Origin: JBBRHQ01 sp963840235
Lineage (GTDB): Bacteria; Actinomycetota; Thermoleophilia; Solirubrobacterales; 70-9
Assembly (NCBI GenBank): GCA_963840235.1
Contig: CAWIYC010000008.1
Location: 270,612-334,611, forward strand
DNA length: 64,000 nucleotides
Direction of reading: 5' to 3'
The stretch's first letter is position 1. The number at the start of each line of letters is the position of its first letter. A program made the position numbers and the translations under genes. Below, in pieces: positions 1 through 7,807 of the stretch. The notes beneath the pieces are model-generated. The model made no database searches, was not told the origin of the DNA, and saw only the letters and a list, made by a program, of their open reading frames with translations.

Positions 1-126
1 CCCGTCGCCTTCGCCGCCGGCGTCGGCCTCGCCGAGATCTTCGGCGCCGCCAACCTCGGGGTCGCCTTCGGCATCGGCCAGCTCTTCTTTGCGGCCACGG
101 TCGTCTGGCTGATCCTGCGCCGCTGA
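1..126 (+). CDS. C-terminal end of a membrane protein (cut by window edge)
   Basis: Only the last 41 codons are visible, ending in TGA at 124-126. The residues are hydrophobic and glycine/alanine-rich, with one clear membrane helix ending in a VWLILRR basic cap, so the C-terminus probably lies in the cytoplasm. The GxANLGVxxGxGQ pattern followed by an aromatic helix is reminiscent of the end of DUF485-type small membrane proteins that accompany solute/acetate symporters. The match is short and the family call is weak. The start and upstream context are outside the window. Confidence 0.5.
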   Translation, partial: PVAFAAGVGLAEIFGAANLGVAFGIGQLFFAATVVWLILRR

Positions 127-157
127 GCCCCGGAGATAATCGCCGGCGCGCTGCGAC

Positions 158-898
158 TCAGGTGGGGCCGGTGGCGATCGCCTCGGCCACGGCGGCGGCG
201 GGGCCGCCGGTCCAGGGCTCGCCGTGGCCGGGGAGGACGAGGTCCGCCTCCAGCGGCTCGATCGCGGCCAGCGACTCGCGCGCCCGGCGCGAGTTGGTGT
301 TCAGGGCACGCGGGAAGAGCTGCGGGCCGCGGCGCCCGGTCATCGGGTTCCATGTGCAGAGCGCGTCGCCGACGAACAGCGCCCGGTGCGAGGCGAAGTG
401 CAGGGCGACGTGCCCGGGCGTGTGGCCCGGGGTCGGGATCACCGTGGGGCGGCCTGGGACGTCGACCTCGGTCGCCTCGGCGTAGGTGACGACCTCCTTG
501 ATCGCCGGCGGCTTGACCCCGTTGAGGGTGAAGTGCCAGAAGAGACGGTAGGCGGCCGGGCGGAGGAGGTGGGGAAAGAAGCTGCCGTCGGTCTTCTTCG
601 GCTTCGGCTTCAGCGCCGTCGCCTCGTCGTCGGGGTGGACGTAGACCGGAATGTCGAGCTCCGAGCGCAGCTTCTCGGCGACGCCGATGTGATCGCCGTC
701 GGTGTGGGTGAGGACGATCGCCTTGATATCCGAGGCAGGGCGCCCGAGCAACTCCAGGCCCGGCTCGAGCTGGGACCGGTACCTAGGCAAACCGGCATCG
801 ACCACGGTGATCCCGCCCTCGTCGGCGACCAGGTACCAGTTGACCATCGACGTCCCCAGCCGGATGACGCCTTCGGCGAGCTCCGCAGGGAGCGTCAA
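158..898 (-). CDS. MBL-fold metallo-hydrolase
   Basis: A 246-residue protein of the metallo-beta-lactamase superfamily. The metal-site motif reads HTDGDH at residues 65-70. This is the HxHxDH signature with the second His replaced by Asp, a variant met in other MBL proteins. Further ligands are expected at H159 (PTPGHTPGH), D178 (FVGDAL) and the C-terminal LPGHG. No signal peptide is visible, so it should be cytoplasmic. Its substrate cannot be told from sequence; thioester, lactone and phosphoester hydrolases share this fold. The start is TTG at 898. It lies downstream of ispD on the same strand after a short gap and may share its transcript. Confidence 0.85.
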   Translation of the reverse strand: MTLPAELAEGVIRLGTSMVNWYLVADEGGITVVDAGLPRYRSQLEPGLELLGRPASDIKAIVLTHTDGDHIGVAEKLRSELDIPVYVHPDDEATALKPKPKKTDGSFFPHLLRPAAYRLFWHFTLNGVKPPAIKEVVTYAEATEVDVPGRPTVIPTPGHTPGHVALHFASHRALFVGDALCTWNPMTGRRGPQLFPRALNTNSRRARESLAAIEPLEADLVLPGHGEPWTGGPAAAVAEAIATGPT

Positions 899-944
899 CG
901 CCGGTGGCCAGCTTCGAGGGAGCGTCCGCGTCCACCGGCCCAGA

Positions 945-1616
945 CTACTCCCGGTCGGCCAGGAGGACCTCCGCCAGCCGCAGATCGACCGGGGTCGTCA
1001 CCTTCAGGTTCTCCTCCGGTGAGGGGTGGATCGCAACCCTGCCGCCGGCGCGCTCGACCAGCATCGCGTCGTCGGTCGCCGAGGAGGGGTCCCCCTGCGC
1101 CAGCGCCCGCCGCAGGGCCTCGGCGCGAAACGCCTGCGGGGTCTGCACGGCCCACATCCCGGCCCGCTCCTCGGTCGAGATGACGAGCAGGTCCTCGCCG
1201 GCGCGCTTGATCGTGTCGGTTACCGGCGCCGCCGCGATCAGCCCGTCGAGGTCCGGCCTCGAGGCGAGGCCCTCGACCACGGCGTCGATCAGCTCCGCCG
1301 TGACCAGTGGCCGCGCCGCGTCGTGGACGACCACGATCTCGGTCCCGACCCTCTCCATCGCCGCGGCGACGGATTCCGACCTGGTGGCGCCGCCGGCGAC
1401 GACCTCGATGCCGGCGCCCCAGGTCTCCCCCTCCCCCTCCCGCCCCCCGCTCCCGGCCTCCTCGCCCGGGGGGACGGCCACCACCACGGCAGAGATCGAG
1501 GCGGCGGCTTCGAAGGCCGCCAGCGACCAGCCCACCATCTCCCTGCCCGCGAGGCGGACGAACGCCTTCGCACCGCCGGCTCCGAGCCTGCGCCCGGATC
1601 CGGCGGCGGCGATCAG
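945..1616 (-). CDS. ispD: 2-C-methyl-D-erythritol 4-phosphate cytidylyltransferase, CTG start proposed
   Basis: Third enzyme of the MEP isoprenoid pathway: CTP plus methylerythritol 4-phosphate gives CDP-methylerythritol. The nucleotide-binding loop AAAGSGRRLGAGGAK is visible, followed by VVHDAARPLV, TDDAMLVE and the C-terminal KVTTPVDLRLAE. The first ATG (1538) would remove the loop. Upstream the frame has no ATG, GTG or TTG. A CTG at 1614-1616 gives 223 residues, the usual family length, and a TGAGGCGA Shine-Dalgarno-like stretch made by the carD stop lies about 6-8 nt before it. The CTG start is inferred. The gene follows carD by 10 bp and is surely co-transcribed with it. ispF, often adjacent, is not next to it. 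Confidence 0.85.
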   Translation of the reverse strand: MIAAAGSGRRLGAGGAKAFVRLAGREMVGWSLAAFEAAASISAVVVAVPPGEEAGSGGREGEGETWGAGIEVVAGGATRSESVAAAMERVGTEIVVVHDAARPLVTAELIDAVVEGLASRPDLDGLIAAAPVTDTIKRAGEDLLVISTEERAGMWAVQTPQAFRAEALRRALAQGDPSSATDDAMLVERAGGRVAIHPSPEENLKVTTPVDLRLAEVLLADRE

Positions 1617-1626
1617 CGCGGTCGCC

Positions 1627-2169
1627 TCAGACGGTGACGCTGGCGGCGAAGCGCTCCTCCAGCAGCGTGTCGAGGAACTCCTCCGCCCCCTCCTCGTCCT
1701 TGTCGAGGGCGTACATGAACTCCGACGCGAGGATCTTCTTCGACCGGGTGTACATCTGCTTCTCCCCGGTCGAGAGGCCCTTCTCCATCTCGCGCAGGGC
1801 GAGATTGCGGACGACCTCGGCCAGCTCGAACACGTCCCCGGTCTTGATCTTCTCGCGGTTGTACTTGAACCGCCGGTTCCAGTTCTTCGGCATGTCCGAC
1901 ACCTCGTCGGTGAGGACGCCCATCACCTTCTTGATCTCGTCCTCGTCTATGACGCGCCGAAGGCCGGCCTTGCCGGCGTTCTCGCAGGGGACCATCACGG
2001 TCAGGTCGTTGTGGAGGATCTTGATCGTCAGGTAGTCCCGCTTCTCCCCCATCAGATCCCTGCTCTCCTTCTTCAGCACTACGCCGGCTCCGTGGTGGGG
2101 GTAGACGACGTTGTCGCCCTCCTCGAAATCACAGACGAGCGGAACGCCCTCCTCGAAACCGGCCTCCAT
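1627..2169 (-). CDS. carD: CarD-family RNA polymerase-binding transcription factor
   Basis: A 180-residue CarD. The N-terminal RNA-polymerase-interaction domain (RID, shared with Mfd) starts with the typical EGDNVVYPHHGAG at about residues 17-29. It is followed by the helical DNA-contacting C-terminal domain, with the MGVLTDEVSDMPKNWNRRFK stretch in which the conserved Trp wedges into the promoter bubble in characterised CarDs. The role is to stabilise open complexes, especially at rRNA promoters. The ATG at 2169 is preceded by AGAGGA six bases upstream, which supports this start although the family's N-terminus is usually a little shorter. It sits between disA and ispD, as in other actinobacteria. 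Confidence 0.95.
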   Translation of the reverse strand: MEAGFEEGVPLVCDFEEGDNVVYPHHGAGVVLKKESRDLMGEKRDYLTIKILHNDLTVMVPCENAGKAGLRRVIDEDEIKKVMGVLTDEVSDMPKNWNRRFKYNREKIKTGDVFELAEVVRNLALREMEKGLSTGEKQMYTRSKKILASEFMYALDKDEEGAEEFLDTLLEERFAASVTV

Positions 2170-2226
2170 CGCTTCCTCTAGCTCAGGAATAGCTCTCTCC
2201 TTTTTTCCGTGACGGCGTCATCGCCG

Positions 2227-3339
2227 TCAGCTCTGCAGATACCTGTCGACCAGGTCGACCTCCTGAAGCCTCCTCAGGCCCTCGCGGATGTCCTTGGCCC
2301 TGGTCGGGCCGACACCGTCGACGGCCTCGAGATCGGCGTCGGAGGCCGCCAGGACCTCCTCCAGCCCACCGAACTCGTGGATGATCTTCTGGACGACAAG
2401 CTTGGGGACGCGGGGGATGCGCCCGAGCACCCTGTAGCCGCGGGGTGCGACCGGGAAGTCGAGGGTGTTCATCTTGCGGTCGTAGCCGAGCAGCTCGGCG
2501 AGACGGCCGAAGTCGAGCACGTCCTGGTGGGGCAGATGGGCCAGCGACTGCAGCACGGTGGCGAGGTTCTCCTCGGAGTCCTCGACCGAGTAGTCGCGGA
2601 CGAGGGCGGACTTGTCGGCGGCGACGCCGACCATCGTCTCCTCGAGCTGCATCTCGATCAGCCGGCCCTCGGTGCCGAGCTCGACGATGTAGCGCTCGAC
2701 CTCGACCGCCATCCGGGTGACCAGCTCTGCCCGCTGAAGGACCGCGAGCACGTCGTAGAGCACTCCGCCGCCCTCGAACTCGAGCACGGTCAGTCGCGAT
2801 GAGACACCGTCGAGCCGGGCCCGGTACTTATCCAGTGTCGCCAGGCCCTGGTTGGCCTTGGCCAGCACCGCGGGGATGTCCTGGAGGATGTACTTGGTGC
2901 CCTCGACGTAGAGCGAGACGACGTCGCGGCGCTGCGAGACGGCGATCACCAGCGCCGTGGTCTGCTTGGAGACGCGCTCGGCGGTCCTGTGCCGGGTCCC
3001 GGTCTCGGTCGAGAGGATGGTCGGGTCCGGCATCAGCTGCACGTTCGCCCAGGCGATCCGGGTCGCCTCCGAGTTGAGCACGATCGCCCCGTCCATCTTC
3101 GCCACCTGGTAGAGCAGCGCCGGCGTGTAGTCGATGTCGAGCCTGATCCCGCCGGAGAACATGAACGAGATCTCCTCGCTGTCGCCGACGACGACCAGTC
3201 CACCACTGCGGGCATGGACGATGTTGTCCATGCCCTCCCTCAGCGCCGTGCCCGGCGCAACCATGTCGAGCGCCCGCAACAGCCGAGGATCCTGTCGTTC
3301 TGAAAGCTCATGAAGCTCATCCCCGGGGAGCGACGACAT
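2227..3339 (-). CDS. disA: DNA integrity scanning diadenylate cyclase DisA
   Basis: A 370-residue enzyme that makes cyclic di-AMP from two ATP and pauses at branched DNA. The DAC domain carries both signatures: DGA at 83-85 and the GTRHR block at 114-118. A linker of helices follows, then a C-terminal RuvA-like helix-hairpin-helix domain (AVDGVGPTRAKDIREGL), the DNA-binding part. Length and order match the octameric DisA of Bacillus and Mycobacterium. It lies upstream of carD and downstream of radA, separated from radA by an MFS gene. In Bacillus, RadA binds DisA and tunes its cyclase, so the neighbourhood fits a DNA-damage checkpoint. Confidence 0.96.
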   Translation of the reverse strand: MSSLPGDELHELSERQDPRLLRALDMVAPGTALREGMDNIVHARSGGLVVVGDSEEISFMFSGGIRLDIDYTPALLYQVAKMDGAIVLNSEATRIAWANVQLMPDPTILSTETGTRHRTAERVSKQTTALVIAVSQRRDVVSLYVEGTKYILQDIPAVLAKANQGLATLDKYRARLDGVSSRLTVLEFEGGGVLYDVLAVLQRAELVTRMAVEVERYIVELGTEGRLIEMQLEETMVGVAADKSALVRDYSVEDSEENLATVLQSLAHLPHQDVLDFGRLAELLGYDRKMNTLDFPVAPRGYRVLGRIPRVPKLVVQKIIHEFGGLEEVLAASDADLEAVDGVGPTRAKDIREGLRRLQEVDLVDRYLQS

Positions 3340-3414
3340 CGCGACGATGATGGCAAACCGCGTTTTTCGGTGCGCTGCGCCGAATCCCGTGTGGAGAGGA
3401 CGGGATTAGGTTTG

Positions 3415-4878
3415 TCAAGGAAGATGGAATTTGCGGTGATGTTGATGCAGTTCCGGACTCTCCTTGACGTGGGCCTGCTCAGGTGGCTCGGGATCGCGCA
3501 CGTAGGCGTAGGTGAGGAGCGCTCCGACGGCGAGCAGACCGACCAGGACCCAGGTCGAGCCGGCGAGCGCGTCGGAGAAGGCGGCCGCCTTGCTGCTGCC
3601 GCCGTCGAGCCTGTCAGCCTCGAGCGAGGCGAAGACGGCGCCGCTGACGGCGAGGCCGACGGCGCCGGCGAGGACCCGGTCCATTGCCAGCACGCCTGAG
3701 GCGATCCCGGCCTTCTCGGCGGGCATCGCAGCCATCGCCGCGGTCGACATCGGCGCGTAGACGAGGCCGAGCGCGATCCCGAACAGCAGGTAGCCGGCCA
3801 GCTGCAGGACGTAGGGAGAGTCGACCTCGATCCTGGTGAGGACCGCGACTCCGGCGAGCCCGAAGAGCATCCCCGCCGTCATCAGCCTGCGGGCGCCGAA
3901 GCGGGCGATCAGGCGTCCCGACATCGGCGAGAAGAAGACCATCGGCAGGGTGATCGGGAGGATCAGCAGGCCGGCGGCGACGGCTGAGCGCCCCTGCACG
4001 TCCTGGAGGTACTGCGGTTGGTAGAACATCACCGTCCAGTAGGCGCCGACGAGGGCGAAGGCGGCAGCGCTGGCGCCGAAGTAGGGACCGTTGCGGAAGA
4101 GGGAGAAGTCGACGATCGGCTGCTCGACCCGGTGCTCTATCGCCCAGAAGCCGGCGAGGCAGAGGAGGCCGGCGCCGAGGAGGCCGAGAGTGGCCGGGGA
4201 GTCCCAGCCCCAGCTCTGAGACTCGACGATGGCGAGGACCGCGGCGACCATCCCCGCCGTCAGGGCGGCAAGACCGAAGAAGTCGATCTCGTGGCCGGCC
4301 CCGGGGTCGGTGGACTCGCGCGCGACCCTGGCCATGATCAGGAACCCGAGCGCCGCCACCGGCAGGTTGATCCAGAAGATCACCCGCCAGTCGAGCGAGA
4401 CCAGGACGCCGCCGAGAAGCGGCCCGATCGCCAGGGCCAGCGCCGAGACGCCGGCCCAGATCCCCAGCGCCTTCGGCTGTTCGGAGCGGGGGAAGGCGTC
4501 GCAGACGATCGCCAGCGAGAGCGGCAGCATCGCCGCGGCGCCGATGCCCTGGACGACGCGGCCGGCGACCAGCACGGCCTCATCGCCCGCAGCGCCGGAG
4601 AGCGCCGAGCCGGCGGCGAAGGCGGCGGTGCCGGCGAGAAAGACCGCCTTGCGCCCGAACATGTCGCCGAGACGGCCGGCGGTGACGACGAAGACCGAGA
4701 TCACCAGCAGGTAGGCGTTCATCACCCATTGCAGCCCGGTCGAGGTGGCGCCGATGTCGTGCTTGATCGAGGACAGCGCCAGCGCAACCACGGTCGAGTC
4801 GAGCATCAGCAGGAAGAGGCCGAAGCAGGCGCCGGCCAGGGTCCACCACGGCCGGCTCTGCTCGCTGACCCTGAGCAT
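3415..4878 (-). CDS. MFS transporter, DHA2 (EmrB/QacA) type
   Basis: A 487-residue, very hydrophobic protein with about 14 predicted membrane helices, as in the drug:H+ antiporter-2 family. Motif A is GRLGDMFGRK (loop 2-3) and the antiporter motif C is GVSALALAIGPLLGGVL in helix 5. The conserved LDSTVVALAL opening of DHA2 proteins is present near residue 26. The likely role is proton-driven export of amphipathic compounds; the substrate is unknown. The gene is wedged between radA (6 bp away) and disA, which are normally adjacent, so it looks like an insertion into the conserved block. It may be transcribed with radA. Confidence 0.9.
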   Translation of the reverse strand: MLRVSEQSRPWWTLAGACFGLFLLMLDSTVVALALSSIKHDIGATSTGLQWVMNAYLLVISVFVVTAGRLGDMFGRKAVFLAGTAAFAAGSALSGAAGDEAVLVAGRVVQGIGAAAMLPLSLAIVCDAFPRSEQPKALGIWAGVSALALAIGPLLGGVLVSLDWRVIFWINLPVAALGFLIMARVARESTDPGAGHEIDFFGLAALTAGMVAAVLAIVESQSWGWDSPATLGLLGAGLLCLAGFWAIEHRVEQPIVDFSLFRNGPYFGASAAAFALVGAYWTVMFYQPQYLQDVQGRSAVAAGLLILPITLPMVFFSPMSGRLIARFGARRLMTAGMLFGLAGVAVLTRIEVDSPYVLQLAGYLLFGIALGLVYAPMSTAAMAAMPAEKAGIASGVLAMDRVLAGAVGLAVSGAVFASLEADRLDGGSSKAAAFSDALAGSTWVLVGLLAVGALLTYAYVRDPEPPEQAHVKESPELHQHHRKFHLP

Positions 4879-4884
4879 CGCCCC

Positions 4885-6315
4885 TCAGGCGGCCCGGCGC
4901 AGGTCGGTGCCCGGCCCGGCTTCGCCTCCCTGCCCAGCGGGCCCCGACATCCCCGCGCGAAGCGCCGTGCGCAGGTCGGGCCGGCCGTCGAGCCCCTCGA
5001 TCCGCTCCGCCGCCCGCGGCCCGATCACGGGCCCGAGGCCGAACTTGGCGGCCTCGGCCACCCGGCGGTCGGGGTGGCCGACATAGCGCAGTTCACCGGT
5101 CAGGCCGAGCTCGCCGAAGGCCGCCAGGGGCTTGCCCCCCTCGCCCAGGAGCGAGGATCCGCGCTGAGCCGAGGCGACCGCCATCGCCACCGCGAGGTCG
5201 GCGCCGGGCTCGTCCACCCGCACCCCGCCGGCGACGTTGACGAAGACGTCGGCCCCCGAGAGCGGCAGCCGGGCGTGGCGGGAGAGGACGGCGAGGACGA
5301 GGCTGAGCCGGTTGCGGTCGATGCCGTTGGCCACCCGACGCGGCGACTCGAGCTCGCTCGGCGCGACCAGCGCCTGGACCTCGACCAGCACCGGCCGCGA
5401 GCCCTCCATCGCCGGCAGCACGACCGAGCCCGGAGCGCGGGTGGCGTCCTCGACGAACCGCGCCGAGGGGTCGGCGACCTCGCTCAGCCCGCCCGAGCGC
5501 ATCTCGAACACCCCGACCTCGCTGGTCGCTCCGAAGCGGTTCTTCAGCGCCCGCAGGGTTCGGTATGTGCGCTCGCGCTCGCCCTCGAACTGCAATACGC
5601 AGTCCACCAGGTGCTCGAGGACGCGGGGGCCGGCCAGGCTCCCCTCCTTGGTCACGTGCCCGACCAGGATCAGGGCGATGCCGGCGCGCTTGGCCACCTC
5701 GGCCAGCGCCGTCGCCGACTCGCGCACCTGGCCGACCGAGCCCGGTGCCCCGTTCATCTCGGGGCAGTGGAGCGTCTGGATCGAGTCGATCACGCAGACC
5801 CCCGGACCCTCCGCCTCGAGCGTCGCCAGCACCGGCTCCAGCGAGGTCTCGGCCAGGGCCGGGACCCGCAGTGCCGCCTCACCGAGGCGCTCGGCGCGCA
5901 GCCGAACCTGCGCCGTCGACTCCTCGCCCGAGACGTAGAGCGTCTCCACGCCTGAGCCGGCGAGGTTGGCGAGGGCCATCCCGGTCAGGGTGCTCTTGCC
6001 GATTCCCGGCGAGCCGCCGAGAAGCACCAAGGACCCCGGGACGAGGCCGCCGCCGAGGACCCGGTCGAGCTCGCCGATGCCGGTCTTCAGGCGGGCGGTC
6101 TCGGGGGCCTCGACCTCCCCCAGCGGCACCGGCCGCGAAGCCGGGCCCGCGCCGCCGCCGCGGTGGCGCCGGGCCCCGCCGCCGGCCCGCCCCCCGGGCG
6201 CCGGGCGCGCCTCGACCAGGGTGTTCCACTCCGAGCAGCCCGCGCAGCGCCCCGACCAGGTGAGCGAGACGTGTCCGCACTCCTGACAGCTGTAGCGGGG
6301 TTCGGAGCGAGCCAT
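4885..6315 (-). CDS. radA: DNA repair protein RadA
   Basis: A 476-residue RadA (Sms), a hexameric helicase that drives branch migration during homologous recombination. An N-terminal C4 zinc finger (C10, C13, C24, C27) precedes a RecA-like ATPase with Walker A GSPGIGKS at 101-108 and the RadA-specific KNRFG at 258-262. The C-terminal third is the Lon-protease-like scaffold (FVNVAGGVRVDEPGADLAVA), which lacks protease activity in characterised RadA. All diagnostic elements are intact. The gene belongs to the clpC-radA-disA neighbourhood. Confidence 0.96.
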   Translation of the reverse strand: MARSEPRYSCQECGHVSLTWSGRCAGCSEWNTLVEARPAPGGRAGGGARRHRGGGAGPASRPVPLGEVEAPETARLKTGIGELDRVLGGGLVPGSLVLLGGSPGIGKSTLTGMALANLAGSGVETLYVSGEESTAQVRLRAERLGEAALRVPALAETSLEPVLATLEAEGPGVCVIDSIQTLHCPEMNGAPGSVGQVRESATALAEVAKRAGIALILVGHVTKEGSLAGPRVLEHLVDCVLQFEGERERTYRTLRALKNRFGATSEVGVFEMRSGGLSEVADPSARFVEDATRAPGSVVLPAMEGSRPVLVEVQALVAPSELESPRRVANGIDRNRLSLVLAVLSRHARLPLSGADVFVNVAGGVRVDEPGADLAVAMAVASAQRGSSLLGEGGKPLAAFGELGLTGELRYVGHPDRRVAEAAKFGLGPVIGPRAAERIEGLDGRPDLRTALRAGMSGPAGQGGEAGPGTDLRRAA

Positions 6316-6344
6316 CCCCTCACCCTAAGCCGACCCCCCGACGC

Positions 6345-6416
6345 CTTCGCCCCGCCAAACTGCTGGGCGAGCGCTGGACGATGCTGATCCTGCGCGCTCT
6401 GCCTCTCGCTCCGGCG
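6345..6416 (+). pseudogene. Short remnant of an HxlR-type winged-helix regulator
   Basis: In frame from 6354 the DNA reads AKLLGERWTMLILRAL (to 6401). LxGERWTLLILR is the diagnostic first-helix motif of HxlR regulators. The family's next element, a GPRRFxEL-like stretch, is not in frame; a frameshifted reading gives RRRLEL. There is no start codon or domain body before it, and it runs into the leader of the delta-60 gene. It is therefore a decayed fragment at most. Chance similarity over 14 residues cannot be fully excluded, although the motif is unusually specific. Confidence 0.45.
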
Positions 6417-6473
6417 CCGGCTCGAGCTGAAGCTCCCACGCCGGGAGCGAAGTCGCGCTACGGTTGGTGCGCG

Positions 6474-7757
6474 ATGGAGAGACAGCGGGGGACAGTCCTT
6501 CTCGTCCTATTCCTGTTCCTGGCCCTGGCCGCAACCGCCTGGGGGGCCGCGGGGAGCCGGGATAAGACCTTCGGCAAGAGCGGCTTCGTCGTGCTCGACG
6601 AGCCGACGGGGACCAACGAGTTCTTCGGCGACGTGCTGGTGCTGAAGAGCGGCAAGATCCTCGCCGGCGGCGGCATCGGCGGGTCCAAGGGCTTCCTCCT
6701 CGGCCGGTTTATGGCCAACGGCCGGCCCGATGGGAGCTTCGGACCGCGCGGGCTCAGGGCTCAGCGGCAGAACGGCGCGGCGAACAGGCCGCGGAGCATC
6801 GCCGGGCTCGACTTCGACTCCCGTGGGCGGATCGTCGCCGCCGGCCTCGCCTCGGGGCCCGGCCCCGGATTCGACGCCTTCGGCTTCGCCCGCTACCTGC
6901 CGAACGGCGCCCGCGACACCAGCTTCGGCGACGGGGGGATCAAGGTCGTCCAACCGGCCCCCTTCGGCGACGCCTTCGACGTGGCGGCGGCGCCGGGCGA
7001 CAAGGTCCTCGCCGCCGGACAGGCGAACGGGAACCAGACCGCGGTGGTCAGGCTGACCGCCGCCGGAGAGCCCGACAATGCCTTCGGCCCGGGCGGGGTC
7101 AGGACGTTCAACGTCCCCGGCAGCTCCTCCGACCAGGCCGACGCGGTCTACCCCCTCGGCAACGGCTCGCTCCTGGTTGGCGGCTTCTCCGAGTTCGGAG
7201 GCTTCGTCGCAAAGCTAGGTACCGGCGGGCTGCCGGTGGCGGGGTTCGGAAGCGGCGGCTTCAGCGTTCACGACTTCGGCGAGGACACCAGCCCCAGCGG
7301 CGAGGTATTCGACATCGCCCTGGCAAAGGGCGGCAAGATCCTTCTCACCGGCGACGCCGAGACCGGACCCGGGGGCGGGCGGGAGCTGTTCGCCGCCCGG
7401 CTGAAGCCGAACGGGGAGCTGGACCCGGGCTTCGCCTCTGGCGGCATCCTCCGGCTCGACCCGACCAACCTCGGCGACAGCGGTTTCGCGCTCGCCAAGC
7501 AGCGCGACGGGAAGATCGTGATCGCGGGCATCCGCGCCCGCAATACCTGGCTGCTGCGGCTGACCGCAGCCGGCAAGCTCGACCGCAGCTTCGGAAGCAA
7601 CGGCCAGCGGGTCGCCAGCGCGGTGCCGGCCGATGACGGCGCCGGCGGCCTCGCGCTCGACGCGAAGGGCAGATCGGTGATCGCCGGCGAAGCAGTTGGG
7701 ACGAGCGGGGGGCAGCTACTCCTCGGTCGGTTCCTCGGCGATCCGCGGCGCCACTGA
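6474..7757 (+). CDS. Secreted delta-60 repeat beta-propeller-like protein
   Basis: A 427-residue exported protein. The ATG at 6474 gives a clean signal peptide (MERQRG, then a leucine-rich core, then AWGAAG). An in-frame upstream ATG would bury it behind 31 odd residues. The body contains about seven repeats of the delta-60 type, each with a D-x-x-F-G-x-x-G core: DKTFGKSG, DGSFGPRG, DTSFGDGG, DNAFGPGG, DPGFASGG and DRSFGSNG, followed by strands such as KILAGG and RIVAAG. Such repeats form a propeller-like beta structure on secreted proteins. No enzyme motif is visible. It is the only plus-strand gene in this part of the block and looks like an accessory insertion. Confidence 0.85.
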   Translation: MERQRGTVLLVLFLFLALAATAWGAAGSRDKTFGKSGFVVLDEPTGTNEFFGDVLVLKSGKILAGGGIGGSKGFLLGRFMANGRPDGSFGPRGLRAQRQNGAANRPRSIAGLDFDSRGRIVAAGLASGPGPGFDAFGFARYLPNGARDTSFGDGGIKVVQPAPFGDAFDVAAAPGDKVLAAGQANGNQTAVVRLTAAGEPDNAFGPGGVRTFNVPGSSSDQADAVYPLGNGSLLVGGFSEFGGFVAKLGTGGLPVAGFGSGGFSVHDFGEDTSPSGEVFDIALAKGGKILLTGDAETGPGGGRELFAARLKPNGELDPGFASGGILRLDPTNLGDSGFALAKQRDGKIVIAGIRARNTWLLRLTAAGKLDRSFGSNGQRVASAVPADDGAGGLALDAKGRSVIAGEAVGTSGGQLLLGRFLGDPRRH

Positions 7758-7807
7758 GCGGCGCCAGCGATCCGCGGCGCCAGCAGACGAAGGGCGGGCC
7801 CGGACGC

